A program made the position numbers and the translations under genes. The notes beneath the pieces were generated by a model. That model was not told where the DNA came from. It made no database searches and saw only the letters and a list, made by a program, of their open reading frames with translations. From Plectrocnemia conspersa (lineage: Eukaryota; Arthropoda; Insecta; Trichoptera; Polycentropodidae), in the NCBI GenBank assembly GCA_009617715.1, contig VTFK01000169.1:62001-126000 (forward strand): DNA of 64,000 nt. The letters run 5' to 3'. Shown here in pieces: positions 1 through 14,224 of the stretch. How positions within the stretch are numbered: position 1 is the stretch's first letter; each line of letters begins with the position of its first letter.

Positions 1-3000
1 GCTGTTTCCGATACCGCACAGCACAACATGTGCTTCTAGAACTGGGAGGCGCGATTGCTTTTCATCCTAGGCGAGAGTATTTAACCCTTTGATTACAGAG
101 ACAGCTGATGAAAATCGACAGTCACGACGAAATAGTTTTCACAGCGTTAATAACCTGAAACGACATCTAAAGGCGTCTTAGAAAAGCGGTTTAAAAAAAA
201 AGATGGCGACAATAACTACCGAAAGAAATATATTTAAAAATCTTACATATAATTGTTCTAGGCCGGCACTTCCGCTTCCGGACGCGTTTCTTCAAAGTTG
301 AAATGCTCCTCGTTTATTGAGTTACTAGTAAACCGTATCGCTCTGTATGAACGGTGTATAATAATACACGTAAACAAAGGAAATATATTTAATAATAATC
401 AATAAAAACAAAAATTGAGTTTGCATAATTAATTTATTAGAATTCCTTTGTTTTTGATTGAAGGCTGTGACTTTGACCTATCAAATATATGCATAATACG
501 TTTAAAAAAATCAAAAGTATACATTAATTAAACTATATAAAAAGTTATAAAACATTATTCATATTGAAATGTTTATATTTTAAGTTCTGTCAACGGGCTC
601 CGAAACCGAAAAATTATTAAAACTAGTAAGAGTTTTATTCAATACTTATTAACATTAAGAAACATTATATTCTTACACATAATTTACCCAAGACAATAGA
701 AGCGAAAATATGACTTTCTCATACTAATATCATATGTTTATATAGTGATAAAGAAAATAATATACAAGCAGCTAAAAGTCATAAGTAAATAGTATACAAT
801 TGCATACATAATTTAAATCAATACAGCCCAATATCATGTCAAAAATAAAACATTTTAGTCGTTTCTTTCCGAGTATGTCAAAATATCATGTCTAAGTTAA
901 GGAGTATTATTAACTATATTGGCATTAGATATTTGGATTACAGCAAAGAACAAAATTGATGTATTTGAATCGTCCATTGAGAAACCTGAATTGGTATAAT
1001 CAACTTTGTTATTATTGTACATATAATATATAATAAAATCTTTATCGTATCTACGTTAAGGATTTTATGATTTTTTCATATCTAGTCATTTTTCTAATAG
1101 AACAGGCAAAACCATTATGTTCGTTGGTAGTATTAAGCTTATATATGTTTTTTATATAACAAAATATTTGCAGGTAATATGATAAATATAGTAAGTAGTA
1201 AATATTAAGAAGACAATTAAAATACTTAAATTAACCATTGACAACTAAAGGGTCAAAAATAAAGTAGTAATCGACGAACTTACAAAAAGCTCCCGTTAAT
1301 TTGAGATTAATGAGTATATAAATATAACATATGTTATTACGTTATTAAGATCTTTGAGGTTATATAATATATCCTAAACCAACCGACAAATAGGTTAATG
1401 TTGAGTATAAACATTCCTTTACCGATATTACTCTAATTTTTGGACTTCCACTAATATTTTTATGATCAAAATTGTATATTTTTATATAATTCGATATGCT
1501 TAAAGGTAATGATATGTTTAGATTTTATACTTTCTTTCAAAGTAATTGCTACGTGATCTGGTATTTTTTTAACATATTAGGATTTAGGTAATATTTTTAT
1601 ATACACTTAGGCTTACACGCTTACGTCACGTTCACAAAATTTCCGAGATGAATTCATTTTTTTAGTCTTCCCAGTATCGAGTTTCATAAATATGGTAAAC
1701 TTATATACACAAAACCTATGAATGGTAAAAAATTAAATATCTATAAGTTCTCAAAGTTTAATTTAACTTATCACAAATGGTTTATTTTTCACACAAAAAA
1801 TATTAACTGGAACACTGATAATTTAAAGTTTTAATTATTATGTATTTAATTACCGGAGCTACATAATCTTGCATCATTTTTAACTAACACTGTGTAAAAA
1901 AAAATTCACTGTGATTAAAAGATTGTTTACCATAGCTGTTATTATGTCACTTGTTACGTACCACACGTGGCATTGCTTTTTGTAAAAACAATATTAAATA
2001 TTTAAGTAATCGAATAGATACATTTTTTTTTAAATTGTCATGAAATTTCTAAAAAACACATATCTCATACACCTCTTAGATAAAAATAAACATACAAAAT
2101 AATGTGTATCATACTTACAATAAAAATTAAAAAAAATCACAATACAATACGTAATAATAAAAAAAATATTTTAAAATTAAAACTTTACTAACAAAATAAA
2201 AAATTACTCTATGCAGATATTTTCTATAAGAGTCTAACAGCTTTCTCTTACAAATAATTAAAAAATATAGGTGCAATTGTGGTTTATTATTAAGGTATCT
2301 TATTGAATAAAATTAAAATAATAATTTATTATATATTTTTAAAAATACAAGTTTTTCAAGAAATATCATTATTTTTTTTGTTAAAAATATTTTTTTTTAT
2401 AAATTTTTGTTAATAGCTTACAGCCGCTGTAATTTTAAAAACATGTAAATTTTGTATATTTGCAGCTGCACTGTAATCAAGTAGAAAGGAAATGGACAAA
2501 TAATTAACACTTCGAAAACATTGTTTGTCTATCAAAGTTTTATGACCAGCTCTAGGAATTACGACTAGCAAGAAATTCGTTTCAACTTTCACGAATATTT
2601 GTCGGTCATATCTTCATTATTTAATACTAACTGTATGATAATCAGAGGGGATAACTCAACTCTGAGGATAGTTCCAATGGGAGTCCAGGAAAACTGCATC
2701 TTCGGCCATCATCTACTCTCTTGATCATTTATTGTTTTATTAATCTAAGCAAATACACGTTACAAATTAACATGTTTATATTTTATTTATTATTTGTTTA
2801 AAAATACCATTTTAAAAAATTTAAACTTTGACGATAATGGCAAAATTTTCTGCAGATTGAAAATCTAGTACTGAATCTAGCGAGTTGTTATTTATTTTTC
2901 TTACGTTTGACATTGGCGTTAACTGCGTAACAGGGCGGATACCACGCATTTTTTTATTTATATTGCTTAAGTATTTGTTGTGTAAAGAAAAATTTAAACA

Positions 3001-6000
3001 AACAATAGGTTAAAAATAAATGTATTTGCAATGTTATGTTTTTTTATATTATGTAATATTTCTTGGTTAAAAATAAAAGACCGAAAATAATTTTATCAAA
3101 AGCGTTGAGAATATTTTGTCTCACTTTCCATAATAAATAAGCCACACAACCTTATATATGTACATGGGCATATTGGGCATATATGGCACACACGAGTGTC
3201 TCCCAGCACTCGAAAGCATGAACATCTTAAGCACGTAATCTCGATTGGCGATGTCGCAGTTGGTTGTTTGTTAGTTATAACAACAAGATCTCAAGCGTGC
3301 GTTGTTGTTCTGTTTAAGTATTGACAAGCTAGGTTTAACTACCTCTACGTACGCACAGATATAATATAACCGACGACGATCGATATTGCCTGCTCATTGA
3401 CTATAACTTGACAAATATTGTCAGGAAATTAATAACAAAACAATACGTCACACAACCAACTGCGGCCACCCTTTGATTTCGTCCTTTGAACCTCACGCAT
3501 CGCTTGTTGTTGTGCACGACTCGAAGGTAATTAATTGGAAAAAGGTATAACTAGACCAAATTGAAATTCGAACCGAACAATGCTATCGTTAGCGTGTTCA
3601 TTACATTACATGGTTGTGCGTTATCATTTTTTGGTTGATGGCGTTTTAGGATACGGGTAAACTATTGGGCCGATTGGTTTGATTATACATTTTTTATTGC
3701 AAAGCTAACCGAATTATTTTATATTTGATATTAAGCTATCGAATACAACGTAATACCATTACTGGATTAATATTTTATGGTTTCTCTCTTTGTTTTACTG
3801 AACTATTGCAGATTTAACGTTAATTATGCTGTGACTGTCTGGGACTTGATAAAAAATGGCTTTTATTTTCATTCTTTACTTTACAATTATATATTCTGGA
3901 AATAAATGTTTTATTTTTTTACTGTACAAACATCGGCTATATATAAAACCACTTACTATATTAAAAATAATGCATAATAAATTCATAAACCATAGTGGTT
4001 TATTGACAATTTTGACACACCAACACCACAACGTAATGTCGGTGTAAGTCACGACCACGACCACGTCCGACACCTGCAATAATTACTACGTGATTTATGC
4101 GTTCCAATTGTTGGTAGTAGCAGCACCCCAGCCGGCGGTAACTTGCTCGGCCGAACCACTAAAAGGTTCCACGCCGTTCATTGTCTGGCTCCCTGGGCTG
4201 TGTGCATCAGCCAATTGTTCTAAGACTGCATTCAACTATGCACCAGTGTGAAAAGACCAGGTTTCGTTTGCTAGAAGTTCGGAAGGAAGGAAGCAAGCTT
4301 GTACTATTACAATGGCACACTATATCAAATTAGCCCGACGATTAAACCATCAAATATTTGCCTGGATAACTAACAATGGAGCTAACAACCAAACAGTGCG
4401 ATTAATTTAATCAATATATTAACAATTAGGTTAAGCGATAATCAATCGTTCTTAATAGGACGACAAAACACAGAAGGGAAGGTTCAAAAGTTTTCAAATT
4501 TAAATAATTTTTTTACGAAGTATATGATTTAATGAGAAACATTTTGATTTTTTGTATACACTTTTTTCTTTGCACAGGAGACTTTTTAATTCGCACCTTA
4601 ACTTGGGTTTTATGTCAAAAACACTAGTAAACACTATTGCCATATCTGCTCCGCAGATAGATAAAAAAATTAAAATCTCCTGATGATGCCAAAAATATTT
4701 TAGCGAAATATAGAGACTGAAAATCCAAGGAAAAACGCGATCTACGTATGTAATTACTATTATAATTTATAAATATATAAACGTATGTAATAATAATAAT
4801 TTAATCAAATTTTTTAATATTATTTTCACTTGAGAGATATACTATTTAATAATTATTTAAGTAATAAAAGTAATTTAAAAATATATTAATTAATTGTTAA
4901 TCTCTTTTTGCAATGTCGATTAAAAAAAATAATGTTCACCCTGATACGCTGATATACATTTTATTATTTATTAATATATAAATAAGCATCTTATTTTTTT
5001 GTACTAATGAAGTTCTTTAAATTTTTGTATTTTTTTTTTAAATTGTATCCATTAAGGTTTTATTAATATAATCGTATTTTAAATATGAAAATAATTAAAA
5101 TATAATATGCATTATCATATTTCAATAAATGATTTTTATAAAAATCTTGAGAAATTTACTATCAACAACTGATTATATTGTTCTATAATTTATTGCAAAT
5201 TAAAAAAAAAATGAGTTTATTTAATCGGATAAATTGTTGTTTACAAAAAATTTAGCTTTTAATAATCCATTTTATTTTTTTACCACTAAATTTATTTATT
5301 CAAGACATTTTTATACAAACACTGAATTTTATGTATCTAAGTGTATATTGCCAATCTTCTCTTTTTGTTAAAATTGTTTTAATCATACCACTTTACTATT
5401 CCAACGCTAATAAATTTTAGTAGAAAATTTGAATAACAATTGTAAAATAGCAAACTTAATTGATACTAAAAATAGCAATATAATATAATTTAGTTTGTGG
5501 AATAAAGTACAGCGTATCCTCAAATTGCATAGATTCATATGTGTCAGTATTTAATAGTGGACAAAAATTACCTGGAACCGAACCGAAAAATGCTCGAGAA
5601 CCGAATAATGATTTTGACCGGCTATTTGGATGCCCAAGGTGCGACCTCCATTACTAACAAAAATATATTTGGAGGCTTTCAGAATAAATTCATCAGGTTG
5701 ATGCCTAGTGTTCCTTGGTTTGTGCCTAACAAATATATTAAGTAACTGTGCCAGTAGAAAACAATCGCTAAAAATGTAAGTGGATCATATTTGAACAGAT
5801 TAAAAACTCTCCCTAATACTAACAGATAGATTTAACTGACATAAGCAGTATCATGAGCATTAATAAAAGTACTATTAGTTAACACATAATAAGGTAAAGT
5901 TAGAAACATAATATAACCTTATTACTATAATTTTATATTGATTATTTATAGAAAGCATACAATGTGAGATTTTATACGTGTTATTTTTGGTTCTGCAAGG

Positions 6001-9000
6001 ACTAGAACAAAGAAAATTATCTTTTTAGAGGAACAGCAAGAAAATTAGCAACCAAAATTTTAAATCAAGTTTTAAATCATCTGGACTGCTTAATTCGAAT
6101 TTTATCAAAACAAACAGTAAATGCAAATTATATAAAATAAGAATGCTTTTGCATGATTTATTTTTTTAAGTAAATAAATAGGCTTAAAGGCTAACACTAT
6201 ATATATTTACATATTATAATAAGTATCATATTTTTAAATTACAAATATGTACACGCATACATTTTAAATGTAAATTTTACGCATTTAAGTTAATAATAAT
6301 AACATATAGTGTGTGTGTGTGTGTGTGATTATTTATATTTTAATACATTTTGAGACGATTTATATATTTATTAATTTATACCTACTTATTAACTAGTAAA
6401 TGGTATTTAAAATGGTCGTATGGAGGTAACTACATACATTTTTAAACTAAAAATATTCTCGCATATCCAAATAATATTTATAGAATTTTTATTCTGGATT
6501 TATATTACCTGGTCACCTTTGCAAAGACTAAAAATAGTAATACAATAAAAAATTGAATATTAAATTCAAGTCAAACAGTGATAATATTCGTTTTTCATAG
6601 AATGTTCGATTTTTGTGTACATACAATAAAACTAATATTGATTAGAGCACAGGCAAACCTGACACAATTGACGGTAATGGGTGTGAATATTTAATTAGGC
6701 TACCGAACTAATTAACGTGTGACCGAGCAAATGTACGGCTGCTTGATTCGATCGGTTTCCACCTGGCTAATAATAATAACATTAATAATTATTATACGTA
6801 TAGAATCGAAGGGACTAAACTCCGCTCACTAATGCGCCAACTGACCCAAAGGGCCGCAGTATCAGTACGCAAGTGTTTCCAAAAGTTTTGCGGTAATTTG
6901 TTGACTGCTTCTTGATCCCGACAATTATCGGTCGAAACAAACTTGCAGGCGATTATAACACTTTGCCCGTAATTATTTTACGATGTTGCCGCAACGGCAT
7001 GATCTTAATCGCTAAATTAATCAAACTAACTACTAGCGTAATACTTAGGTAGAGTAATGGATAAATTCTCGTACGTATTGAACAAAACTTTATTAATACA
7101 TTAGTTCGCACAATGAAGTATTTGTATTTCAAAGTTTATTGAAATACACTTGGCTTCAATTGGAAAATAGTGCATGCGAATTTTCCAAAGAGAAAAAATA
7201 AGCATATCACATTTCAAAACGGAGCAACTTCAACCTTGTGCCAAAAATTAAAAAAGAAGAGAAATTCAGCACATTTTCGCGGCTCCAGAAATATAAAAAA
7301 ATGTGTTTGAATTCTAGTGGCAAAACGAAAGCAAAATATTCAGTCATTTCAGGTGTGCATACCCGAACACCAGATGACATTTCTATTACTTACAAATCCC
7401 AAATCTATTTTATTTAATGGATAAAGCAGCAAAGGAAATATGACTTGCTTTTACATCCAGAAAACTAAATGTCTGTAATTCGCCCACTTCCATCCGATAG
7501 CTGTGGATGAGCTAGAAAAACAAAGTTAAAAAATCCAACCATTTTATAGACATTAAACCATGACTGTGCCACTTGCTTGGGAATCTAAATGTCATTCAGA
7601 AAATAAAAATAGATGGTTGTAGTATGGTGGTTACATAAAACTACATATGCAAATCGAACAACGAAGTTAAATTCTGAACTGAGTTGATATGTGTGTGATA
7701 ACCATTAATATAACAATATTGGACGCTTATTAGGAAAAGCGATTAACCATATATAATAATATAGGCAATAATGACAATGAAATATTACAATATCTATTTA
7801 AAGATTCAGGTATCATTATAAAAGGATTAATAAGAAACATGTATTTTTTAAATTATCCGAAATAGGATTCTGAAGAGTTTAATTAGATTGTTTTAATTCA
7901 ATATTTAACAACACAAATAGTAATTGCAGTGTAAGCATCTGTCGACATTTGAAAGTACGTAATCAAGAGAAGGCATAACGAGGTCATGCTAATGAAAAGC
8001 CTTTTTTATTTCGTTTTTCTTCCTCTTACCCTCACTAGGACCGAATCTATAAAGTTTTATTGTGATGGAAATAAAGAAGGGCGCTGCTTTACGGTCGTAA
8101 ACATTATTAAAACAACTCTCTAAATTTTGATCGTACTACTCGTGCAAAAGTTACAGCGTCAAATTCGATTTCAATGGGTTACGCTACAGTTGATTCGTAA
8201 TTTTAATAATATTATTGACAAACTAACATATAGAAGATTTATGATATTATCCTAAATTTTTATTGTAAAAATGTAATAACAAATAATACAATATTTTTTC
8301 CATTTTAGAAAAGTATAAAAAATGTTAGAAATTAGACATATGCCAAAAATCTTTACAAACTAGAAATAATTCATTGCATTGTATTAAATTTCATATTTTT
8401 TAATTACCCGATAATCGTTTATATGTTAAAGGTGCTGTTAATTGCACCCCAGAATAAAATTTCTGTAACACCGTCATATTAAAAGTATTTTTTTAATTTA
8501 ATGGCTAATTTGACAGTTAATTTATAAATTAAACCTATGACAACTGTATTTAATGTATTTGTAAATTGAGAGTTTAACCCTTCTAAAATCTTAAATAATT
8601 TAGTTGTGCTTCATAATAAGTAAAATAATAAAATGAGTTAGCTTTATGTTAAAAATCGTAACGTAAATAATTATCATACACTTGTTCAAGGTTTCTATTT
8701 CACTGTTTAATTAATTTAGGATAAATATAATATGTGTATGTGCTTGTAAATAAATTAATACGCAAACGGTTATATATTCGTCTAAAAATAAATAAATATG
8801 TAAATTAGTCACAGCGTTATTATTTTGCACTAGTAATAAAATTTAATTTAAATTATTTATGTATTAAATCATAGATATACTAAACTAATAAATTTCTTAA
8901 AGTTAATAAAGCCAAAATTAATTTGCATTCAACAGTTCGTATGAAAGGAAACTATGTTTTGATTCGCGTTTAAATTTGTATCCGTACCCCCACCGGATTT

Positions 9001-10407
9001 AGTGCTTCAAGCGCGGAAAAGTTTATCCTTTCGGAATCCTTGATCCGAAAACTATTAAAAGGGATTTCAGGTAGCCTTTTCGAGATACCCTTAACCCTGC
9101 CGGAATCGTACCCGTCCCTACTCCTTCCACGCTTTCGCATTTATCCGGGCTGGTTCACCATTTCAATTCCCTTTCGCCATACATTCGGTGGATTAATTAA
9201 GGTCCTTGTGATTACGCAGAGCACCTAATAAAGTTTTTTTTTATTATTATAGAACTAATGGCAAAAGTTTTGCATGCTCCTATTCACACAAAAACAACTA
9301 TTACCAGTGTATTATACAATAATATATTATACAGTTTGAATAGATATGATAGATGTAATATTATATTATATATTTTCTGAAAAACATATATGTATATATT
9401 ATCATATCATATGTCATTGAATGAAAATGCTTTGAAATAGCAAATATATTAAATTGGATGTATGTTTTATATTATTTTATTTTTAAAATTCATAATTTAA
9501 TATATTTCTTTATTCTAAAGATTTTTACAAAACCATCAATGAAACATTGTATCTTATATTCATATGACTATTGGTTTCTCAAACATATATTTACTTTGAA
9601 GCTTATGTAGCATAGCTATTGCATTAGTTTTAAACTATATTTACCAAGAATATGTTATTTAATCCACCACAAATATATGATTATTAACTGCAATCATTAA
9701 ACAAGCTATCAAATAATATTTTTCGTGCAAAAAAATTACGATTCCACTTTAACTAAGTGGTAGTTTCTTTCAATACTACATAAATTTTAAATATTTCCAG
9801 ATGTGTTTTTTAGTATTCGTGATTTTAAATGTCATAACATAAAAAATATAATTTTTATTATTCATATATTATGTATATAAAAAAAATGTTTATAGAAGAA
9901 AAGCTAAAAAAACTTTTTTTAATTCATTATTTTTAATATTAATATTGGTTCGCACATTTCAGGTAAAATAATGTAAGAACCAGCTTTTATATTGTTTTAT
10001 AAATTTCAATAATTACAGTGTTTATTAAATAAATAATAAACTAGGTGGGTAATAAAAAAATCCTAGAAATGATAAAAAAAATGTAGTTAAAAAAATCATT
10101 ATGTACCTATCTGGTTTACATATCAAAAAATAGCAAAACTGTTGGCATTAATTAAGATGATTTAGATTTAAAAAATTTAAATCAAGCAAATACAGTAAGA
10201 TATTTATCACAATACAGTAAAAAATATTTCTTTTTGTATAGCTATGGAAAAAAAATGATCAAGCAAATCAATGTACACGTTTTTTTAATGCACACTTTTC
10301 ATGCGGTTTCAACCATTTTATTTTTTAGAATAAAACTATTTAATTATGCGATACATATCTATTACAAATCTAAGAAGTATTGAATCATAAAATATATTTA
10401 GATATAT
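1..10407. other. Intronic sequence, mostly AT-rich spacer
   Basis: Part of the intron that follows the 14091-14221 exon on the minus strand. Most of it is AT-rich with no coding signal. Islands of more balanced composition occur at about 3140-3620, 4040-4300, 6640-6990 and 8930-9235. The last contains a 62-codon open frame (9040-9228) rich in C/T-runs, with no recognisable domain. An open frame at 5539-5745 (68 codons) is also unrecognised. A 13-bp inverted repeat (CGCAGTTGGTTGT and its complement) sits at about 3255 and 3454. Confidence 0.6.
6309..6327. repeat. (GT)n microsatellite
   Basis: Uninterrupted GT dinucleotides over about 19 bases in AT-rich intron. Confidence 0.95.
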
Positions 10408-10415
10408 TATATAAG

Positions 10416-10665
10416 CAGTGGCGTAGCTATATTATGTGCCGCCCAGGGCGATCCTTAAAATTGCTGACCCCCCACCCCTAATTTTTGCAGGGTCATAAAA
10501 TCAGCATTTCTTAAAATAATAAATTGATTATTATTAAGCTCTTGTTTTCGTGGATTTATATGTTTTAGTGCATTTAGGTTTAAGAACCATCGCGAATATG
10601 CCGCCCCCAAGCAAGTGCCGCCCGGGGCGGCTCGCCCCCTCCGCCCCACCATAGCTACGCCACTG
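10416..10665. mobile_element. hAT-type MITE, 250 bp, CAGTGGCGTAGC ends
   Basis: The ends are perfect 15-bp inverted repeats, CAGTGGCGTAGCTAT at 10416 and its complement ending at 10665. They are flanked by identical 8-bp target duplications TATATAAG (10408-10415 and 10666-10673). An 8-bp duplication with CAG-type ends is the hallmark of hAT transposons. Just inside both ends lie GC-rich GCCGCCC/GGGCGGC blocks in inverted orientation. There is no transposase, so it is non-autonomous. The open frame at 10455-10691 on the minus strand runs through it and is spurious. Confidence 0.85.
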
Positions 10666-10949
10666 TATATAAGACACTTTATATCGACCATTCAAATTTT
10701 AGTGTATTTAAAATAATTCTTAATCTCTTTAAACTTAAATATTTTTTATTTTTTAATTTAAATGCAAAAACCCTGTATATATAAAATAATAATTATATTT
10801 ACTTTTTATTATTTATTCATTGTAGGTTAACACATCAAGAAGATTCTTCGCGCGCGTGTCGCAATAAGAAAATGGGGAACGTTTACAATCTAAATACAAG
10901 GTCATTTAAAACATAAAAATGCGAAAAAAGTTTGATTTGCTGATTTCGT

Positions 10950-11061
10950 TAAATTCACAAAATATAATTGATAGAACCTAACCTTCATTTTTGTATGGGT
11001 GCTATAACGTAGTATTCATACAATTGAGTCCGAATCTCTACGTTATAGGGGGGTCGACTGT
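10950..11061 (-). mobile_element. Possible solo end of a pogo/Tigger-like transposon
   Basis: Read on the minus strand from 11061, the sequence TACAGTCGACCCCCCTATAA resembles pogo/Tigger ends (TA target site, then CAGT-GACCC). The 11-bp motif CTATAACGTAG is repeated in inverted orientation at about 11001 and 11039. No matching opposite end was seen within a few hundred bases, so this would be a fragment or an old internally deleted copy. Confidence 0.3.
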
Positions 11062-14000
11062 ACATCAAATATAATTATTTTTATCACATTTTTAATTTAA
11101 CAATGAGCTTAGAAGGTTTTTTTAAAAATGGTAGAGATATTCTGTATATATTATACAAGGACATTTAATATACAACAGTTTAATATCAACTTTGTCTTTA
11201 GACAGATATTCAGAGCAGCACGACCGGCGTCTATGCAACCTAGAATTACGACACGAATATTACATAAAAAATTATTCTTGTCACTAAAGATAGTTTAATA
11301 TATGTTTATTTGATGACGCTAAGCGTTTAATTGTCAACTTTATACTATATATGAAGCATGCAACAAAAAAATCACAATTCGATTTTACATATAGAAGTAA
11401 AATGACAACTAAATTAAGTGTATGTATAATTAAGGATTTACAATACAACTGCTCCCAAAGACGCAATTTGAAACGTTTCACCAACAGTGGCATATACGGG
11501 ATTTTATTTCCTTAATATATACTGAAACTATCTGAGAAGTTTTAGAAACATAGAAGAGACTTACAGTGCTGTTGTGAAATATTCGAATAGGAAGGAGCAA
11601 AGATTTGTGAAAGTTTTGAGGTTTGGACCTTCCCCATGTATATTATTCTAAATTCGCAACAATTATAAATTAGAGTAATGACAACTTTTTACATCTGACA
11701 TTTCTAAACATACGCATGTATAATACGTAAACGCATGTACATATGTATGTGTGTATAATTAGAATGGAGCTGAAAACTAATAACGGCAAAGGTTAAGCTT
11801 TGTACGCAACCCAGGTCGCGGTAGTGCGTATTCCCGGAAATTGTGTAATTAAACCACAAACACGGAGCACAACACGGTAAGTGAGCGAAGGAGATCAAAG
11901 CGGAAACTTGGGGCGATACACATGCAGAGTCGAGAGAAAGAGAGAGAGTTGGAGATATGACGGTCGTTGATAGCATTCAAAAGAATACACCTACCAAATA
12001 TGTGGATTGATTGCCTCGCTTGATTTTCGTAGGTGTATTAAACAATATCGTCATATCAAGCCTTCACGGCGAGCGAATCAGAATGGCTGTCAACAATTAG
12101 GGCGCAAGACTGGTTGTTGGCTAAAGATCAATCGGGATATGGCGCCGGGGACGAGCTGGATTGAAATCGACGAAGCGTTATCTTACGCTCAGATACTATA
12201 TCAGTTTGTTATTAGCACTGTACAGACACGGCGGGTGTAGTACATCTTTGCAGACCGGCACAGCTATGATCATAATATGTTGTGTATTGTTCATGAACTA
12301 AATTTGTATATCGTCAAGTATACCTTAAGCAAATGAAGTGAAGGAGAAAGATATTTATCACGCCTATATAAAAATATTATTATCCTAGTGTTTTTTTTGT
12401 ATTATTTATTTTTGACGTAGTTTACTATTTTAGGTTGCTAAAGTGGTGGTGTTCGACAATCTGTCGATGCTCGGCATTTTTTAGTTGTTCGCTGTAAGGT
12501 TGCGATTCATTCCTTATTCTTGACCGTTTGCTGTTAGAAATTTCTGTATATACTCTTTTTATAATTTTCCTTATTATTTTTTAAAATAAAATTTGCTTAG
12601 CTTGTTTAAAATATTTATTATCATATAACCAATAAAATACAGATTTATATACCTTATATTATTCTAAGAAATCAGTTTATCTTTAATTATGAGTAATAAA
12701 CAAAGCATCGTTAGAAAGCTCGCGGTTAATCAAAGCCTAACCACACAGTGGGTATGCATAAAGCTCAAGTCTATCCATCAACGTGTAACGTGCTAAAAAC
12801 CTGTCGTCAGTCTTCCCGCTAATATGACTTGCTATTTCGCGCATATCGTGGGACTAGAATTTACATTATCACATATATTGATTGATGGGATTATTTCAAA
12901 GCTGGAAACATGCACACATATGTATGTATAATATATTGTACAGGCTGGTTAATTAAATGTGACAAATTATATTATCGGGTTCGGAATGAATAGCGTTTAC
13001 CCGCGTTTGCGTTTAGCACGAAACTGTGTTGTTCACGTCCACCGATAATGGCTATGTGATCATTTAATTAACCGAACGTTGTTTAGACCCTCTACGATAA
13101 GCTCTTGCACAACTGACCCCCGTCAATCACAGACCTTAGCTGCTCGTCACCGTACCATGCGGCATGTTCGCCAATTAACAAAATTTGAAATCGGGTTTGC
13201 GGTGTTATATTGTATATAAGAATCTAAAATATTAAAATTATTGTTTTGAAGAAATATAAGCCATGTAACATATCTTTATGGCAAAAGGTGCAAAACTGTT
13301 ATGCGGTGTTCCTAAATTAGTATCACAAACTTGATTGTGCAAAATTATTTATTAAAAAAAATGTGTGATTTTTTTTGTCTATGAACTTAAGAGTCATACC
13401 CCATCTAACGTTAACGCAGAGGGTCCACTTGTCAATTAAGATTAATCTGCGATATCCACTTTTGAAAGTGAGCCTTTCGTCGAGGATTTGCACAAGCTGC
13501 TCGGCGTCAAGTTTTGGGGCGCGGGTTTGACTTTTGAACCCTAACTCGACATCAAGTTATAGAATAAGCGAGCACTTCTGTCACGGGTCACTAAAGAGGA
13601 CCCCGGCAAAGAACGATAAAACGGACACAGCCCTTATTTGTAATTTCGGACAACTTTTACGAAGCGGATAAATACACGCATACACACATACTAATGTGTA
13701 TATACAATTAATGATCACGCATTTATTATTTAATAAGATAATTTGAGAGTTTTTGGGTGGCGATTATTCTATATATCTATCGCGTTTTCGATAGGGGGAA
13801 GCGTGAGCCATTATTTCCAGTACAATAAGCGCCATTACCACTTTGTCCTCGGTCCTTTTGAAGGGCTATGAATGTACTCCTGGTAACAATCGGATGGCGG
13901 GTGATTTGGACTGGAACAGGGAGGACGGCAGTTGGGCAAATTTTCCAACAATACCTCGGCTCGAGACGTATGGGAGCCAACAAATTCGAAATGAGCTTTC

Positions 14001-14090
14001 ATTTACGATTTTCGATTCTTCTCATTCAACCGTGAACTCTTTGTGATTGTGCGGGTTCATAATAGAAGTAAAAATAAATTATGTACTCAC
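11062..14090. other. Intronic sequence with balanced-composition islands
   Basis: No exon recognised. Islands with visibly higher GC lie at about 11780-12250, 12700-13160, 13380-13680 and 13740-14050. The last abuts the 14091 exon on its donor side. Short open frames here (for example 12007-12240 and 13843-14046) have no domain signature and overlap frames on the other strand. Confidence 0.5.
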
Positions 14091-14221
14091 GTCGTGATAC
14101 CACGTTATCCTGTGCTCCTTGGGATTGGACCTGATGTTGCATTCAAAGTACACGTCATCTCCTTCTTTGATATCGTCAGGATTGAGGGTGCTACCTAAAG
14201 ACAGCACCACTATAGGCGGAT
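14091..14221 (-). CDS. Internal exon, sidestep-family Ig-domain surface protein (start of the next Ig domain)
   Basis: Exon of the same gene as 47862-48012, lying 3' to it on the minus strand. A polypyrimidine tract plus CAG (14222-14224 and beyond) precedes it and a GTGAGT donor (14085-14090) follows. It has 2 nt plus 43 codons. The split codon with the previous exon is T+AT, giving a tyrosine: NVI-Y-PPIVVLSLGS. The linker PPIVVLSLGSTLNPDDIKEG leads into DDVYFEC, with the B-strand cysteine at residue 27, and then TWYHD, with the core C-strand tryptophan at residue 40. The phrase LGSTLNP-D-IKEGDDVYFEC is characteristic of the Side family in insects, from established family knowledge. The exon ends in phase 0 right after the C strand, so the rest of this Ig domain must lie in a further exon. 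I could not find one between 14084 and position 1, so it is probably outside the window. Confidence 0.88.
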
Positions 14222-14224
14222 CTG

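Noticed and set aside
3255..3467. 13-bp inverted repeat as a MITE
   Set aside because: No target duplication and no further arm similarity. Kept only as a remark.
7600..7660. Possible Tc1-like transposase fragment near GATGGTTGTAGTATGGTGG
   Set aside because: Translation does not give the expected conserved blocks in any frame.
9040..9228. 62-codon frame with regular hydrophobic/proline pattern
   Set aside because: No domain, no splice or promoter context. More likely chance in a balanced-composition island.
10455..10691. 78-codon minus-strand protein rich in glycine and arginine
   Set aside because: It runs across a hAT MITE and its right boundary, and its GC-rich residues come from the inverted repeat arms.
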